A stretch of 64,000 nucleotides of DNA from Nonomuraea candida (GTDB lineage: Bacteria; Actinomycetota; Actinomycetes; Streptosporangiales; Streptosporangiaceae). Of this stretch, positions 8,673 to 17,731 are shown piece by piece (position 1 is the first letter of the stretch; the number at the start of each line of letters is the position of its first letter). The position numbers and the translations under genes are program-made. A model generated the notes under the pieces. The model was not told the DNA's origin. It saw nothing but the letters and a program-made list of their open reading frames with translations, and did not search any database. The DNA lies in NCBI RefSeq assembly GCF_000725485.1, contig NZ_KL647031.1, forward strand, positions 434,001 through 498,000, read 5' to 3'.

Positions 8673-10064
8673 TTACATCAGCGCGCTCATCCACGACTCG
8701 ATCTCGTCCGGGTGGCGGGGGAGCGCGGCGGACATCAGGGACGCGCCGCCGGCCGTGATCACGAGGTCGTCCTCGATGCGGATGCCGATGCCGCGCAGCT
8801 CCTCGGGCAGCGTCAGGTCGTCCGGCTGCAGGTACAGGCCCGGCTCCACGGTCAGCACGTGCCCCTCCTCCAGCACGCCGTCCAGGTAGACCTCCGCGCG
8901 GGACCTGGCGCAGTCGTGCACGTCCAGGCCGAGCATGTGGCCGCTGCTGCACAGCGTGTAGCGGCGGTACAGGCCCGTCTCCATCAGCTCGTCCGTGGAC
9001 TGCTTGAGCAGGCCCCAGTCGCGCAGGCCGTCGCAGATGACGCGCATGGCCGCCAGGTGGAAGTCGCGGAAGCGGGCGCCGGGGCGCAGAGTGGCGATGG
9101 CGGCCGTCTGCGCCTCGTACACCAGCTCGTACGCCTGCCGCTGCACCGCGCTGAACCGGCCCGACAGCGGGAAGGTGCGGGTGACGTCGGCCGTGTAGAG
9201 GGTGTCCGCCTCGACGCCCGCGTCCATCAGCAGCAGGTCGCCGGGGTCGAGCGCGCCGTCGTTGCGGATCCAGTGCAGCACGCAGGCGTGCGACCCGGCC
9301 GCCACGATGCTGTCGTAGCCGACCGCGTTGCCCTCCAGCCGCGAGCGCAGCCCGAACACGCCCTCCAGGTACCGCTCGCCCCTGGGGTGCCCGATGGCCT
9401 TGGGCAGCGCGCGCACGACGTCCTCGAAGCCGCGGACGGTCGCGTCCACGGCCCCCTGCAGCTCGCCCAGCTCCCACTCGTCCTTGACCAGGCGCATCTC
9501 CGACAGGAACGACTCCAGCTCGGCGTCGCCGTCGCCGCGCGGCACCCGCGCGTCCACCGAGGCGTCCACCCCGCGCAGCACCCTGGCCGGGGCCCCGAGC
9601 TCCAGGTCGCGGATGTGGGCGCACTCGATCTGGTACAGCTCGGCGGCCTCGGCCAGGTCGGGGCGCGGCCCGGCCCAGAACTCGCCGTAGCGGCGGTCGC
9701 GGTAGAACTCCTGGCCCTCCTCGCGCGGGGCGCGCGGCCTGACGTACAGGACGGCCTGGCCGGACGGCTCGATCACCAGCACGTCGTCCGACTCGCTCGC
9801 CCCCGTCAGGTACGAGTAGGCGCTGTGCGGCCTGAACCGGTAGTCGCAGTCGTTGCTGCGCACCTTCAGCGTGCCGGCCGGGATCACCAGCCGCTCGCCG
9901 GGGAAGCGCTGCGCCAGCGCGGCGCGCCGCTTGGCCGCCCACGGCGCGATCGGCCGCGCGCTCACCTCGGCCCCGGCGCCCGGTGCCCAGCCGGTGCGCA
10001 TGAAGGCGGCCAGCTCCTCGGTGACGGGCAGGTCGTGGCTTCCGGTGTTGAGCGGCTCGGTCAT
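8673..10064 (-). CDS. pepP: Xaa-Pro aminopeptidase (M24B)
   Basis: Cytoplasmic metallo-aminopeptidase that removes an N-terminal residue preceding proline, 463 residues. The N-terminal AMP_N domain (about 40-190, YRFRPHSAYSYLTG) is followed by the pita-bread M24 domain. Metal ligands can be placed in LLLMDAGVEADTLYTADVTR (two Asp), GHMLGLDVHD (His), VLTVEPGLYL (Glu) and GIRIEDDLVI (Glu). The ATG has AGGGA about 7 bases upstream. It is separated from the divergent CBS-domain gene by a 136-bp region. Confidence 0.93.
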   Translation of the reverse strand: MTEPLNTGSHDLPVTEELAAFMRTGWAPGAGAEVSARPIAPWAAKRRAALAQRFPGERLVIPAGTLKVRSNDCDYRFRPHSAYSYLTGASESDDVLVIEPSGQAVLYVRPRAPREEGQEFYRDRRYGEFWAGPRPDLAEAAELYQIECAHIRDLELGAPARVLRGVDASVDARVPRGDGDAELESFLSEMRLVKDEWELGELQGAVDATVRGFEDVVRALPKAIGHPRGERYLEGVFGLRSRLEGNAVGYDSIVAAGSHACVLHWIRNDGALDPGDLLLMDAGVEADTLYTADVTRTFPLSGRFSAVQRQAYELVYEAQTAAIATLRPGARFRDFHLAAMRVICDGLRDWGLLKQSTDELMETGLYRRYTLCSSGHMLGLDVHDCARSRAEVYLDGVLEEGHVLTVEPGLYLQPDDLTLPEELRGIGIRIEDDLVITAGGASLMSAALPRHPDEIESWMSALM

Positions 10065-10095
10065 ATGGCAATCCCTGGGTGATATTGCGGTTTTT

Positions 10096-10111
10096 GTACG
10101 GGATTTCGTAC
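10096..10111. promoter_or_regulatory. inverted repeat in pepP/CBS divergent region
   Basis: GTACG-GGATTT-CGTAC lies between the divergent pepP and CBS-domain genes. It may be an operator or part of the pepP promoter region; no regulator gene is adjacent. Confidence 0.3.
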
Positions 10112-10200
10112 GGCAGCAGCCTACGTGACCGCTTGACGCCGCCCCACGCCCTTGTTTGCCTGGACCCAGGCTTGGAACACTGAGGGCAGGGGTGGTGCAC

Positions 10201-10629
10201 ATGCTCATCGGTACGATCCTTCGGAGCAAGGGCAGCGAGGTGACGACCGTGTCGCCCGCGGCGACCGTGCGCGAACTGCTCGCCCGGCTGGCCGAGCACA
10301 ACATCGGAGCCGTGGTCGTCTCCACCGACGGCGTCACCATCGAGGGCATCGTCTCCGAGCGCGACGTCGTGCGGCGCCTGCACGACCGGGGCGCGGAGGT
10401 CCTCGACGCCCCCGTCTCGGCGATCATGACCACCGAGGTCACCACGGTGGGCCCCGATGCCAACGTCGACTCGCTGCGCCGCACCATGACCACCCAGCGC
10501 TTCCGCCACGTGCCGGTCGTCGACGGGGACCGCCTGGTCGGCATCGTGAGCATCGGCGACGTGGTCAAGAGCGCGATCGAGGAGCTGGAGACCGAGAAGG
10601 CGTCGCTCGTCGACTATCTGCACCGTTGA
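10201..10629 (+). CDS. CBS-domain pair protein
   Basis: Stand-alone tandem CBS (Bateman) module of 142 residues, expected to bind an adenine nucleotide and act as a small regulator. CBS1 covers about 1-62 (VREL...VVSTDGVTIEGIVSERDVVRRL) and CBS2 about 75-135 (PDANVDSLRRTMTTQRFRHVPVV...GIVSIGDVV). I chose the ATG at 10201 because AGGGG lies 8 bases upstream. Short two-CBS proteins of this size are common in actinobacteria; partner and ligand cannot be read from the sequence. Confidence 0.9.
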   Translation: MLIGTILRSKGSEVTTVSPAATVRELLARLAEHNIGAVVVSTDGVTIEGIVSERDVVRRLHDRGAEVLDAPVSAIMTTEVTTVGPDANVDSLRRTMTTQRFRHVPVVDGDRLVGIVSIGDVVKSAIEELETEKASLVDYLHR

Positions 10630-10654
10630 CAGGGGTGGCACGCTTGGTCCCGTG

Positions 10655-11326
10655 ATGTACGGGCCGCCCCCTCCTGACCACTACGCCCGGGTGCCTGAAT
10701 ACCCGAAGGCGACGAGCAGTCCACCGATCATCGTGCTCGTCGCCGGGCTGGCCGCCCTGCTGGGCTTCCTGCTGGGGGTGCTCGTGGGGTTCGGGGCGGG
10801 CACGACGGAGGAGGAGCCCGAGCCCAGGGTCACGGTGACGGTCGAGGAGAGCGAGCCGCCGCTGCCCGAGGAGACCGCCCCCGCCCAGCCCTCCACCCAG
10901 CCCGAGCCGGGTCAGACCGGCCAGCCCCAGCCCGGCCAGACCGGCCAGCCGGGGCAACCCCAGCCCGGCCAGACGGGGCAGCCGGGACAGCCCCAGCCGG
11001 GGCAGACCGGGCAGCCGGGACAGCCCCAGCCGGGGCAGACAGGGCCCGGCCAGACGGCCCCGCCGGACGGCGGCGGCGCGACCGGGCCCGCCGTCGACCT
11101 GTCCTCCCTGCTGAAGACGCTCGTCGTCGGCACCGACATCCAGCCCGGCACGTACCGCACCACCGGGCCCGCCTCCGGGTTCCCCATGTGCTACTGGGCC
11201 AGGCTGCGCGACACAACCGGCGGCGTGATCGCCACCGGCATGCCGGCCGGCCCCGTCGTCGTCACCATCCAGGCCACCGACAAGGCGTTCCAGACCGGCG
11301 GCTGCGCCGACTGGACCAGGGCCTGA
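10655..11326 (+). CDS. membrane-anchored protein with PGQTGQPGQPQ repeats and C-terminal beta domain
   Basis: Hypothetical surface protein of about 223 residues. A short cytoplasmic tail, one membrane helix (IIVLVAGLAALLGFLLGVLVG), an acidic stretch and a Pro/Gln/Gly/Thr repeat stalk lead to a C-terminal domain (about 150-223) with two Cys (MCYWARL and GGCADW). That domain carries a pattern (IQPGTYRTTGP...VVTIQATDKAF) I recognise from many uncharacterised actinobacterial secreted proteins. The orientation suggests an extracellular C terminus on a flexible stalk. GTG at 10652 is an alternative start. Confidence 0.75.
   Translation: MYGPPPPDHYARVPEYPKATSSPPIIVLVAGLAALLGFLLGVLVGFGAGTTEEEPEPRVTVTVEESEPPLPEETAPAQPSTQPEPGQTGQPQPGQTGQPGQPQPGQTGQPGQPQPGQTGQPGQPQPGQTGPGQTAPPDGGGATGPAVDLSSLLKTLVVGTDIQPGTYRTTGPASGFPMCYWARLRDTTGGVIATGMPAGPVVVTIQATDKAFQTGGCADWTRA
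10907..11058 (+). repeat. 33-bp in-frame tandem repeat (PGQTGQPGQPQ)
   Basis: About four copies of an 11-codon unit encoding PGQTGQPGQPQ, with shortened first and last copies. Codon variants differ between copies, so this is not a very recent expansion throughout. It forms the stalk of the anchored protein and is likely to vary in length between strains. Confidence 0.85.
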
Positions 11327-11412
11327 TCCGGCCCGATCACCGCCTGTCATGGCGTTTGCACTGGTAGGGCCGGGAGTAGGAGGATGCGCTCAGCCCACCA
11401 AGGAGGAAGACC

Positions 11413-12186
11413 ATGTCGGTGTTGCAGAGCTTCGTGGACAGCGTGCGCAGCGGGGCGATCGAAGTGATCGACCTGACCGCGCCCCTCTCGGCGGAGACGC
11501 CGATCCTCCAGTTGCCCGAGCCGTTCGGCAACACGATCCCGTTCCGGCTGGAGGAGATCAGCCGCTACGACGACCGCGGCCCGGCCTGGTACTGGAACGA
11601 CATCCACACCGGCGAGCACACCGGCACGCACTTCGACGCCCCCGTCCACTGGGTCACCGCCCGCGACGGGCAGGACGTCTCCCAGGTGCCGGCGCGCAGC
11701 CTCATCGCGCCCGCCGTGGTGCTCGACTTCGCCGCCGAGGCGGCCAAGGACCCCGACTTCCTCCTCCAGATCGACCACGTCAAGGAGTGGGAGCGGGCCA
11801 ACGGCCCGCTGCCCGACGGCGGCTGGCTGCTCTACCGCACCGGCTGGGACGCCCGCTCCGGCGACCAGGCCGCCTTCCTGAACGCCGACGAGACCGGCCC
11901 GCACACCCCCGGCGTCTCCGCCGAGTGCGCCCGGTGGCTGGCCGCCGAGACCCCCGTCCTCGGCATCGGCGTCGAGACCGTCGGCACCGACGCGGGCGCC
12001 GCCCACTCCTTCGACCCGGCCTTCCCCTGCCACTCCTACCTGCTGGGCGCGGGCAAGTACGGCCTGACCCAGCTGCGCAACCTCGACCGCCTCCCGGTGA
12101 CCGGGGCCGTCGTGGTCGCGCCGCCGCTGCCCATCGTGGGCGGCTCGGGCAGCCCCGTGCGCGTGCTGGCCCTGGTGGAACGTTGA
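11413..12186 (+). CDS. cyclase / kynurenine-formamidase-like hydrolase
   Basis: Cyclase family (PF04199) metal-dependent hydrolase, 257 residues. The metal-binding motif HTGTHFDAP appears at about residue 71, followed by further conserved positions (LLYRTGWD, GVETVGTDAG, HSYLL). Relatives hydrolyse N-formylkynurenine, isatin or similar amides. Excellent ribosome-binding site AAGGAGG 8 bases before ATG. The downstream ThDP-enzyme gene starts inside its stop codon, implying a two-gene pathway; the substrate is unknown. Confidence 0.88.
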   Translation: MSVLQSFVDSVRSGAIEVIDLTAPLSAETPILQLPEPFGNTIPFRLEEISRYDDRGPAWYWNDIHTGEHTGTHFDAPVHWVTARDGQDVSQVPARSLIAPAVVLDFAAEAAKDPDFLLQIDHVKEWERANGPLPDGGWLLYRTGWDARSGDQAAFLNADETGPHTPGVSAECARWLAAETPVLGIGVETVGTDAGAAHSFDPAFPCHSYLLGAGKYGLTQLRNLDRLPVTGAVVVAPPLPIVGGSGSPVRVLALVER

Positions 12187-13841
12187 TCGTCGCCGAGGCC
12201 GTGGGCCGGGCCCTGGCCGCCTGCGGGGCCGGGGCCGCCTTCGGGGTGGTCGGCAGCGGCAACTTCCACGTCACCAACGCCCTCGTGGCCGCCGGCGTGC
12301 GCTTCGTCGCCGCCCGCCACGAGGGCGGGGCCGCCACCATGGCCGACGCCTACGCCCGGATGAGCGGCCGGGCCGCGATCGTGTCGGTGCACCAGGGGCC
12401 CGGGCTCACCAACGCCCTGACCGGCATCGCCGAGGCGGCCAAGAGCCGCACCCCGCTGATCGTGCCGGCCGGGGAGACCCGGGAGGCGCAGTCCAACTTC
12501 CACATCGACCAGGCCGGGCTGGCCACGGCGGTGGGGGCGGTGGCGCTGCGGGTCACGGACGCCGCGGCGGCGGTGGAGCAGGTGGTGGAGGCATACCGGG
12601 TGGCGGTGGCGGAGCGGCGCACGGTCCTGCTGAACCTGCCGCTCGACGTCCAGTCCGCCCCTTACGCCGGCCCGCCCGACGTGCCCGCCCTCGTCACCCG
12701 CCTCCTTCCGCCCACCCTGCCATCCGCGCCGCCGTCCCCGGTGGAGGGGGAGCTGGCGGCGCTGGCGCAGGCTCTGGAGGCGGCGGCGCGGCCGGTCTTC
12801 ATCGCCGGGCGGGGCGCCCGGCACGCGCGCCGGGAGCTGGAGGAGCTGGCCGGGCGGACGGGGGCGCTGCTGGCGACCTCCGCGGTGGCCAGGGGCCTGT
12901 TCCGGGGCAGCCCGTGGGACCTGGACGTGTCCGGGGGCTTCGCCACGCCGCTGACGGCCGAGCTGATCCGCGGGGCCGACCTGGTCGTGGCCTGGGGCTG
13001 CGCGCTGAACATGTGGACCACCCGCCACGGCTCGCTGATCTCCTCCGGCACGAGGGTGGCCAAGGTGGACCTCGACCCGGCGGCCTTCACCACGCACGTC
13101 CCCGCCGACCTGGGCGTGACGGGCGACGCGGCCCACGTCGCCCGCGCCCTGACGGCCGCCCTGCCCGCCGGCCCCACAGCCCGCGGCTACCGCACGCCCG
13201 AGGTGGCACGGCGCATCCGGGACGAGGGGCGCTGGCGGGCCGTGCCGTACGAGGACGAGAGCGGCGGCGGCCGGATCGATCCCAGGACGCTCACGATCGC
13301 CCTCGACGACCTCCTGCCCGCCGAGCGCGTCGTGGCCGTCGACTCCGGGAACTTCATGGGATACCCGTCGATGTTCCTCGACGTGCCGGACGAGGGCGGG
13401 TTCTGCTTCACGCAGGCGTTCCAGTCGGTCGGGCTGGGCCTGGCGAGCGCGATCGGCGCCGCCGTGGCCCGCCCCGACCGGCTCCCGGTGGCCGCGCTCG
13501 GCGACGGCGGCGCGTTCATGGGCCTGGCCGAGCTGGAGACCGTGGTCCGGCTGGGCCTGCCCATGGTGATCGTCGTGTATGACGACGAGGCGTACGGCGC
13601 CGAGGTGCACCACTTCGGCCCGCACGGCCACCCGCTGGACACCGTCACCTTCCCCCCGGCCGACCTGGCCGCCATCGCCCGGGGTCACGGAATGGCCGCC
13701 GTGACCGTCACCGCGCGGGAGGACCTCGCGGGCGTGGCCGAGTGGCTCAAGGGCCCGCGCGAGCGCCCGCTGCTGGTCCACGCCAAGGTGACCGCCGAAC
13801 GCGGCTCCTGGTGGCTGGAGGAGGCCTTCAAGGGCCACTGA
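12183..13841 (+). CDS. thiamine-diphosphate-dependent enzyme (acetolactate synthase / benzoylformate decarboxylase-like)
   Basis: ThDP enzyme of 552 residues with the usual three domains. The Pyr domain (about 1-165) includes the activating Glu in RHEGGAATMADAYAR. The central domain is about 185-320. The PP domain (about 370-550) has the ThDP motif GDGGAFMGLAELETVV ending in VVYDDEAYGAE. The frame opens at a TTG whose last bases form the TGA of the cyclase gene (TTGA overlap); no ATG lies nearby. The specific 2-oxoacid substrate cannot be told from sequence. Coupling to an amidohydrolase-like cyclase suggests degradation of an aromatic or cyclic metabolite, an inference. Confidence 0.85.
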   Translation: MIVAEAVGRALAACGAGAAFGVVGSGNFHVTNALVAAGVRFVAARHEGGAATMADAYARMSGRAAIVSVHQGPGLTNALTGIAEAAKSRTPLIVPAGETREAQSNFHIDQAGLATAVGAVALRVTDAAAAVEQVVEAYRVAVAERRTVLLNLPLDVQSAPYAGPPDVPALVTRLLPPTLPSAPPSPVEGELAALAQALEAAARPVFIAGRGARHARRELEELAGRTGALLATSAVARGLFRGSPWDLDVSGGFATPLTAELIRGADLVVAWGCALNMWTTRHGSLISSGTRVAKVDLDPAAFTTHVPADLGVTGDAAHVARALTAALPAGPTARGYRTPEVARRIRDEGRWRAVPYEDESGGGRIDPRTLTIALDDLLPAERVVAVDSGNFMGYPSMFLDVPDEGGFCFTQAFQSVGLGLASAIGAAVARPDRLPVAALGDGGAFMGLAELETVVRLGLPMVIVVYDDEAYGAEVHHFGPHGHPLDTVTFPPADLAAIARGHGMAAVTVTAREDLAGVAEWLKGPRERPLLVHAKVTAERGSWWLEEAFKGH

Positions 13842-13871
13842 GATCGGGCGCGGGCGAGCGGGCGCGGACGG

Positions 13872-14246
13872 TCAGAGCTTGCGGTAGGTGCGGGCCTCCT
13901 CGGCGGCGGCCAGCACCTCGGCCAGCGGCGAGCCCGCGCCCGCCGTCACCGCCGCCGCGATCGCCCCCTCCACGAACGGCACGTCCGCCACCACCACCCG
14001 CCCGGCGTCCTCCAGCAGCCGGGCGGTGAGCACCGAGCTGCCGAGGTCGGGGATGAGCACCACCCCGTCCCCCTGATCGACGCCGCGCACCGCCGCCTCG
14101 ATGACGTCCACGCTCGTGCCCAGCCCGCCCTCCCAGGTCCCGCCGGCCGCCGCCACGGGCACGTCCTCGCCCGCGATGCCGCGGGCCAGCGCCACCGTCT
14201 CGGCCGCCAGCCCGGCACTGTGGGAGACCAGCACCACGCCGACCAC
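13872..14246 (-). CDS. dhaM: PTS-dependent dihydroxyacetone kinase phosphotransferase subunit DhaM
   Basis: EIIA-mannose-type domain of 124 residues with the phosphoryl-accepting His near the N terminus (LVSHSAGLA). It passes phosphate from PTS HPr to DhaL-bound ADP. It is a single-domain DhaM lacking the fused HPr and EI-like domains found in the E. coli protein. It lies 9 bp after dhaL in a dhaK-dhaL-dhaM operon. Confidence 0.9.
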   Translation of the reverse strand: MVGVVLVSHSAGLAAETVALARGIAGEDVPVAAAGGTWEGGLGTSVDVIEAAVRGVDQGDGVVLIPDLGSSVLTARLLEDAGRVVVADVPFVEGAIAAAVTAGAGSPLAEVLAAAEEARTYRKL

Positions 14247-14255
14247 GGCGCCCCC

Positions 14256-14876
14256 TCAGGTGGCCACGGCGGCCAGCGCCGCCATGAACAGCGCCGCCGA
14301 CGCCGCGCCGGGGTCCTCGTGGCCGATGCTGCGCTCGCCGAGGTAGCTGGCCCGCCCCTTGCGGGCCTGGAGCGGGATCGTGGTCTTGGCGCCCTCCGCG
14401 GCGGCCCGCGCCGCCTGGTCGAGCGCCCGGCGCACGTCCACCCCGTCGCGTACGGCCAGGGCCAGCGCCCGCGAGGCCGGGATCAGCGCGTCCACCATGG
14501 TCTTGTCGCCCATCGTCGCCTTGCCCAGCCGCTCGACCGCCACCACGCCCTCCTCGAACGCCCCCGCGAACCGGGCCAGCGTCACCGGCGACTCCAGCGT
14601 CTTGCCCATCTGGCGGAACAGCGACCCGTACAGCGGCCCCGACGCGCCGCCGACGCGGCGGATCAGCGTCGCGCCCGCGGTCGTGAGCACCTCCCCGGGG
14701 GAGCGCGGCGCCGACTCGGCCAGCTCCTTGAGCACCTCGGTGAGCCCGCGGTCGATGTTCGTGCCGTGGTCGGCGTCGCCGATCGCCGCGTCGAGGCGGG
14801 TCAGCCGGTCGCGGTTGTCGCGGACCTGCCGGGCCGCCTCCTCGAACCAGGCCACGAACAGCTCGGCCTCCATCAT
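14256..14876 (-). CDS. dhaL: dihydroxyacetone kinase ADP-binding subunit DhaL
   Basis: All-helical DhaL domain, 206 residues, holding ADP as a tightly bound cofactor. Conserved signatures are [17 protein letters not shown] (Mg-binding Asp residues), [13 protein letters not shown] and [12 protein letters not shown]. The ATG overlaps the dhaK stop (ATGA); an ATG immediately after it is an alternative. It works with DhaK and DhaM to convert dihydroxyacetone to DHAP. Confidence 0.93.
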   Translation of the reverse strand: MMEAELFVAWFEEAARQVRDNRDRLTRLDAAIGDADHGTNIDRGLTEVLKELAESAPRSPGEVLTTAGATLIRRVGGASGPLYGSLFRQMGKTLESPVTLARFAGAFEEGVVAVERLGKATMGDKTMVDALIPASRALALAVRDGVDVRRALDQAARAAAEGAKTTIPLQARKGRASYLGERSIGHEDPGAASAALFMAALAAVAT

Positions 14877-15853
14877 CGCCCCCACCGCAGCCCCGGCGTC
14901 TCGACCGGCGCGTCCCACCATCGGGTGAGGGCGTCGTCGAGGCGGCAGACCGTCACGGAGAAGCCCTGCATCTCCAGGCTCGTCACGTAGTTGCCGACCA
15001 GCGAGCGCGACACCCGCGCCCCCTTGCCCTTGACGAACGCCGCCACCTCCGCGAACACCACGTACAGCTCCATGAGGGGCGTGCCGCCCATGCCGTTCAC
15101 CATCACCAGCAGGTCGCCGGTGAGCGGCAGGTCGCCGTGGATCGCCTCCATCGCCACGCCCGCCAGCTCGCGCGCCGACACCATCGGCACCCGCGCCCTG
15201 CCGGGCTCGCCGTGGATGCCGATGCCCAGCTCCACGTCCGTCTCCGGCAGGTCGAAGGTGGGCTTGCCGGCGGCGGGGGTGGTGCACGAGCTCAGCGCGA
15301 TGCCGAAGGACCTGCTGCGCTCGTCCACCTCGGCCGCCACCGCGGCGACCCGCGCCAGCGGCGCGCCCTCCTCGGCCAGCGCCCCGGCCATCTTCTCGAC
15401 GAACAGCGTCGCGCCGGTGCCGCGCCGCCCCGCGGTGTAGAGGGAGTCCTGGACGGCGACGTCGTCGTCGACCAGCACCGAGGCCACCTCGACGCCCTCG
15501 ACCAGCTCGGCGGCCATCTCGAAGTTGAGCACGTCGCCGGTGTAGTTCTTGACGATGTGCAGCACCCCGGCGCCGCCGTCGACGCCCTTCGTGGCCTCGA
15601 TGATCTGGTCGGGCACCGGCGAGGTGAAGACCTCGCCGGGACAGGCCGCGTCGAGCATGCCGTGACCGACGAAACCGGCGTGCAGGGGCTCGTGCCCCGA
15701 GCCGCCGCCCGAGACCAGCCCCACCTTGCCCGGCCGCGGGCCCTCGGCCCGGTAGACCACCCGATCGCGGACCCGCAACGACGGGTGGGCCGCGGCCATG
15801 CCGTTCAGCGCGTCCTCAACGACGGAGTCTGCCGTGTTGATGAGCTTCTTCAT
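14873..15853 (-). CDS. dhaK: dihydroxyacetone kinase substrate-binding subunit DhaK
   Basis: Binds dihydroxyacetone covalently through a His as a hemiaminal, 326 residues. [37 protein letters not shown] and GIGIHGEPG (with the active His) are visible. I chose the ATG at 15853; a TTG two codons earlier is less likely. First gene of the operon, facing the acyltransferase gene across a 125-bp divergent spacer. Confidence 0.94.
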   Translation of the reverse strand: MKKLINTADSVVEDALNGMAAAHPSLRVRDRVVYRAEGPRPGKVGLVSGGGSGHEPLHAGFVGHGMLDAACPGEVFTSPVPDQIIEATKGVDGGAGVLHIVKNYTGDVLNFEMAAELVEGVEVASVLVDDDVAVQDSLYTAGRRGTGATLFVEKMAGALAEEGAPLARVAAVAAEVDERSRSFGIALSSCTTPAAGKPTFDLPETDVELGIGIHGEPGRARVPMVSARELAGVAMEAIHGDLPLTGDLLVMVNGMGGTPLMELYVVFAEVAAFVKGKGARVSRSLVGNYVTSLEMQGFSVTVCRLDDALTRWWDAPVETPGLRWGR

Positions 15854-15978
15854 GGTCAAAACATCTGCCCGTTTTCACGACCGCGCAAGCGCCGTGGCGG
15901 GGGCGGAGTGGACGCGGTCACGGTGGCCGGCGGCCTCCGGCTACCGTCACACCCGGCCGAGTAGGTTACCTTCTGCTC

Positions 15979-16728
15979 ATGGCTGAGATCGTGTACCCGC
16001 CGGTGATCGCCGCCGCGCGGACCCTCTTTCGCGTGCTCGACATCCGCTTCCACATGGAGGGGACCGAGCACGTGCCGCGGTCCGGGGGAGCGGTACTGGT
16101 GAGCAACCACATCAGCTACCTCGACTTCATCTTCGCGGGTTTCGCCGCGCTGCCGGCGAAGCGGCTGGTCCGGTTCATGGCCAAGCAGGACGTGTTCGAC
16201 AACCGCATCTCCGGGCCGCTGATGCGCGGCATGCACCACATCCCGGTCGACCGCGACGCCGGCGCGGGCTCGTACGCGACCGCGCTGCGCATGCTCAAGG
16301 CCGGTGAGGTGGTGGGCGTGTTCGCCGAGGCCACGATCAGCCGCTCGTTCACGGTCAAGGAGATCAAGAACGGCGCCATCCGGATGGCGCAGGCCACCAA
16401 CACCCCCGTGATCCCGGTGGCGCTGTGGGGCGACCACCGGCTGTGGACCAAGGGCCGGCCGCGCAAGCTGCTGCAGCGGCACGTCCCGGTCACCATCCTC
16501 GTGGGCGAGCCGATGCACCCCAAGCGCGGGGAGAACGTCGCCGAGCACACCGCCACCCTGCACACCCGGCTGTCGGAGCTGGTGGACCGGGCGCAGCGCA
16601 CCTACCCGGAGATCCCCCCGGGCGTGTGGTGGCAGCCCGCCCACCTCGGCGGCTCCGCGCCCACCCCCGAGGAGGCGGCGGCCATGGACGCCGCCGAGGC
16701 CGAGGCCAGGGCGAAGAGGGAGGACTGA
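15979..16728 (+). CDS. 1-acyl-sn-glycerol-3-phosphate acyltransferase-like (PlsC family)
   Basis: Lysophospholipid acyltransferase family, 249 residues. The catalytic HX4D motif is in SNHISYLDF (about residue 43). The acceptor-binding block is GVFAEATISRSF, in place of the common FPEGTRS, and VIPVALWGDHRLW completes the core. The C-terminal 25 residues are an Ala/Glu-rich tail. It probably acylates lysophosphatidate or a related acceptor at the membrane. The altered motif III suggests an actinobacterial subfamily with different specificity. Confidence 0.88.
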   Translation: MAEIVYPPVIAAARTLFRVLDIRFHMEGTEHVPRSGGAVLVSNHISYLDFIFAGFAALPAKRLVRFMAKQDVFDNRISGPLMRGMHHIPVDRDAGAGSYATALRMLKAGEVVGVFAEATISRSFTVKEIKNGAIRMAQATNTPVIPVALWGDHRLWTKGRPRKLLQRHVPVTILVGEPMHPKRGENVAEHTATLHTRLSELVDRAQRTYPEIPPGVWWQPAHLGGSAPTPEEAAAMDAAEAEARAKRED

Positions 16729-16750
16729 GCGCCCTCGCGGGCCGGCGGGG

Positions 16751-17482
16751 TCAGCGGGCCTTGTAGACCTTCACCCAGTCGACGTACATCGAGACGGTGG
16801 CCGGCGTGGCGGAGTCGCGGCAGCGCGGCTCGCACACCACGTCGTTCTGCAGCGCCAGTCCCATCCGCCGGCCCCGCGGCACGTGCTCGCCCCGGTAGTC
16901 CCAGACCTTCCTGCCGTCCAGCCAGAAGGTCAGCCGTCCCGGCAGCCAGTCCACGGCGGCGGTGTGCCACCGGGTGAAGTCCGCGCGGAGCTGCCGCTGG
17001 GCCCGGCCGTGCCCGCCGTGCACGAAGATGCCGCCGCCGCGCCGCTTCGGGTCGACGATCTCGGCGAAGTCGATCTCGGCGTAGTCGCCGCCCTCGCCCT
17101 GGGCGGCCGGCCAGAGCAGCGCCACCGGCGTGTAGCCGGCTCCGGCCTCCGCCCTGAACCTGACCTCCCAGCGCCCGTACTCCTGGGCGAGCCGGGTGGC
17201 CACGCCGCCCGACAGGTCCTTGCCGCCGTACATGCCGCCCTTGAGGCGCAGCACGCCGTTCGCGACCGTGGCCGCCCTGCCGGTGCGCGGATTACGCTCG
17301 GCGTCCGGCGAGTGGTAGATCATCCATCGCCTGGTGTCGACCGAGGAGCCGGCGAAGTTCTCCACGAGGACGGGGTCTCCCCAGGACGGCGAGGTCTGCG
17401 CGTGGGCGGTCTGGGGGAGGGCGGCGAGGCCCGCGAGCACCGCCGCCGCCGTGATCAGGCTGCGTCTGGACATACGGACCAT
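16751..17482 (-). CDS. secreted glycoside hydrolase family 16
   Basis: Beta-glucanase/carrageenase-fold hydrolase, about 243 residues. A Tat-like/Sec signal (RRSLITAAAVLAGLAALPQTAHA) precedes a jelly-roll catalytic domain with the GH16 signature ExDxxE in YAEIDFAEI; the two Glu are nucleophile and acid/base. WEVRFRAEAG and the C-terminal VSMYVDWVKVYK are typical family strands. ATG 17482 was chosen; ATG 17473 or a TTG at 17539 are alternatives, none with a good ribosome-binding site. It likely cuts beta-1,3/1,4-glucans outside the cell. Confidence 0.85.
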   Translation of the reverse strand: MVRMSRRSLITAAAVLAGLAALPQTAHAQTSPSWGDPVLVENFAGSSVDTRRWMIYHSPDAERNPRTGRAATVANGVLRLKGGMYGGKDLSGGVATRLAQEYGRWEVRFRAEAGAGYTPVALLWPAAQGEGGDYAEIDFAEIVDPKRRGGGIFVHGGHGRAQRQLRADFTRWHTAAVDWLPGRLTFWLDGRKVWDYRGEHVPRGRRMGLALQNDVVCEPRCRDSATPATVSMYVDWVKVYKAR

Positions 17483-17560
17483 CGAAGCAAGGTTTCGCCG
17501 GGATGTCAGCCCATCCGTCCCATCGGTCACTTTCGTCACACTTTGAGGTGCCGGACATGG

Positions 17561-17592
17561 CGCCGGCAGGTGGCCGTTGCCACCTGCCGGTG
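17561..17592 (-). terminator. hairpin after GT4 gene
   Basis: Perfect 12-bp stem (17563-17574 with 17579-17590), extendable to 14 bp with one G-U pair, around a CGTT loop. It lies between the glycosyltransferase stop and the GH16 start on the same strand. No U-tract follows, as is common for actinobacterial terminators. Confidence 0.6.
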
Positions 17593-17608
17593 TCCTGATG
17601 CCCGGTTT

Positions 17609-17662
17609 TCTGCGGAAGAACGGTGCTCTGCGAAAGGACGGTGCTCTGCGGAAGGACGGTGT
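17609..17662. repeat. three tandem 18-bp repeats
   Basis: Units TCTGCGGAAGAACGGTGC, TCTGCGAAAGGACGGTGC and a third near-copy follow without gaps in the spacer downstream of the GT4 gene. The period is a multiple of three and an open plus-strand frame (51 codons from 17598) runs through, but no homolog or ribosome-binding site supports a gene. Confidence 0.8.
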
Positions 17663-17731
17663 GCTACGAATGCCCGGGGTTCTTGCGGAAGGCCGGGCGC
17701 GGGGTGGTCGGCCCGGCCGCCTCGTGCGCTC

